In this document: positions 63,133 to 64,000 of the stretch, in pieces
Layout: each line of letters begins with the position of its first letter
Position numbering within the stretch: the stretch's first letter is position 1
DNA from: Myotis daubentonii
Taxonomy: Eukaryota > Chordata > Mammalia > Chiroptera > Vespertilionidae
Length of the DNA stretch: 64,000 nt
Assembly (NCBI RefSeq): GCF_963259705.1
Contig: NC_081844.1
Span: forward strand, 20,445,715-20,509,714
Direction: 5' to 3'
Notes under the pieces: generated by a model
Databases searched by the model: none
The model's input: only the letters and a program-made list of their open reading frames with translations
What the model was told of the DNA's origin: nothing
Made by a program: the position numbers and the translations under genes

Positions 63133-63350
63133 AACCCTAGCTGGTTTGGCTCAGTGAATAGAGCGTCAGCCTGGGAACTAAAGGGTCTGGGTTCGATTCT
63201 GGTCAAAGGCACATGCCCAGTTTGCAGGCTCAATCCCCAGTGTGAGGTGTGCAGGAGGCAGCCGATCAATGGTTCTCTCTTATCATTGATGTTTCTATCT
63301 CTCTCTCCCTCTCCCTTCCTCTCTGAGATCAATAAAAATATATTTTAAAA
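63133..63350 (+). mobile_element. Ves SINE
   Basis: ACCCTAGCTGGTTTGGCTCA to GATCAATAAAAATATATTTT. Flanks AAGACAAGATC on both sides. Confidence 0.93.
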
Positions 63351-63712
63351 AAAGACAAGATCGAAAGGTCCTGTGTTAATCTAAGTCTCCCCAGGTGGCA
63401 GACTTTATGACCCAAATCTCTAAAGTCCAGAATCACGTGTTGTGGCGGAATTCCAAGATGGACACCGGGATTGTCAGCCCTGCTGTGCGCGCCCTGGTAC
63501 CTGCTGAATCCCCCCATCCTGGGGGGTGAGTGGGACCTGGGAGGACAATGCATGCCACTCCTGAGATTAGGCTGTGCCACCATGGCAACGGCGAAGGGAT
63601 TTTGCAGGTGTATTTACAGTCTCAAATGAGTGGATGTGGAGTTCATCAGAAGGGAGATTATGTTGGGTGGGCCCGACCTAATCAGAGGCACTCTTTAAAA
63701 GACAGTCTAGAG

Positions 63713-63936
63713 CAGCCGTGGGCAAACTACGGCCCGTGGGCCCGATCCGGCTGTTTGAAATGAATAAAACTAAAAAAAAAAAAAAAAAAAAAAAAGACCA
63801 TACCCTTTTATGTAGTGATGTTTACTTTGAATTTATATTAGTTCACACAAACACTCCATCAATGCTTTTGTTCCGGCCCTCCGGTCCAGTTAAGAACCCA
63901 TTGTGGCCCCCGAGTCAAAAAGTTTGCCCACCCCTG
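63713..63936 (-). mobile_element. Non-autonomous hAT, second copy of 22468 family
   Basis: Inverted relative to the copy at 22468. Ends CAGCCGTGGGCAAAC and GTTTGCCCACCCCTG; 8-bp flanks GTCTAGAG / ATCTAGAG. An A-run of about 27 makes it longer. Confidence 0.92.
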
Positions 63937-64000
63937 ATCTAGAGGCAGCAAGCCAGTGCGTCCCTGCTGGCCTTGAAGGAGAAACCAGCCTGTGAACTGC

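Larger units (their letters stand above)
58740..64000. other. Upstream intergenic DNA of SIN3B
   Basis: No coding exon was recognised. 59300-59930 and 60420-61300 look like ordinary unique sequence; the rest is SINEs, hAT elements and microsatellites listed separately. Confidence 0.7.

Noticed and set aside
63440..63712. Possible LTR piece (MLT1-like words before the last hAT)
   Set aside because: Too short and diverged to assign with confidence; left as unclassified.

Overview
This window is mammalian nuclear DNA, almost certainly from a vesper bat (Vespertilionidae). The unique sequence is three neighbouring genes found together on human chromosome 19p13: the 3' part of CPAMD8 on the + strand, F2RL3 (thrombin receptor PAR4) on the - strand, and the whole coding region of SIN3B on the - strand. 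The interspersed repeats point to a vesper bat: many tRNA-derived Ves SINEs, several Helitrons with HeliBat-type ends (TC start, CTAG end, inserted between A and T), short hAT elements with 8-bp target duplications, and an L1-related element that keeps ORF1 but has no ORF2 (HAL1 type).

Layout. 433-9418: the last twelve exons of CPAMD8 (end of the thioester-containing domain, receptor-binding domain, Kazal domain, acidic tail), then a 3'UTR to a poly(A) signal at 10477. 10500-13449: the tail-to-tail interval between CPAMD8 and F2RL3, largely an old MLT1-like LTR split by a Ves SINE and a 1.27-kb Helitron. 13450-14873: F2RL3, two coding exons, 390 aa. 16600-16830: an extra inverted copy of the F2RL3 promoter and first exon. 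19444-58596: SIN3B, 19 coding exons whose lengths add up to an uninterrupted 1131-aa protein; its introns hold most of the repeats. 58600-64000: the SIN3B CpG promoter and upstream DNA made mostly of nested SINEs and hAT elements.

The three genes do not form a pathway. CPAMD8 is an extracellular alpha-2-macroglobulin-family protein, F2RL3 is a platelet receptor cut by thrombin, and SIN3B is a nuclear co-repressor scaffold. No bacterial-type operon, CRISPR array or virus-like gene set is present.

The most notable observations are: the inverted duplicate of F2RL3 exon 1 and promoter; an unusual predicted tethered ligand and thrombin site in this PAR4; the HAL1-type element with an open ORF1; repeated CTCF-like motifs carried by the Helitrons, often as inverted pairs; a 1161-bp composite insertion with a 15-bp target duplication in SIN3B intron 9; a 270-bp direct duplication (4 differences) in SIN3B intron 4; and stacked transposon insertions. 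Exon limits come from reading frame, splice signals and remembered mammalian orthologues; no alignment was run.
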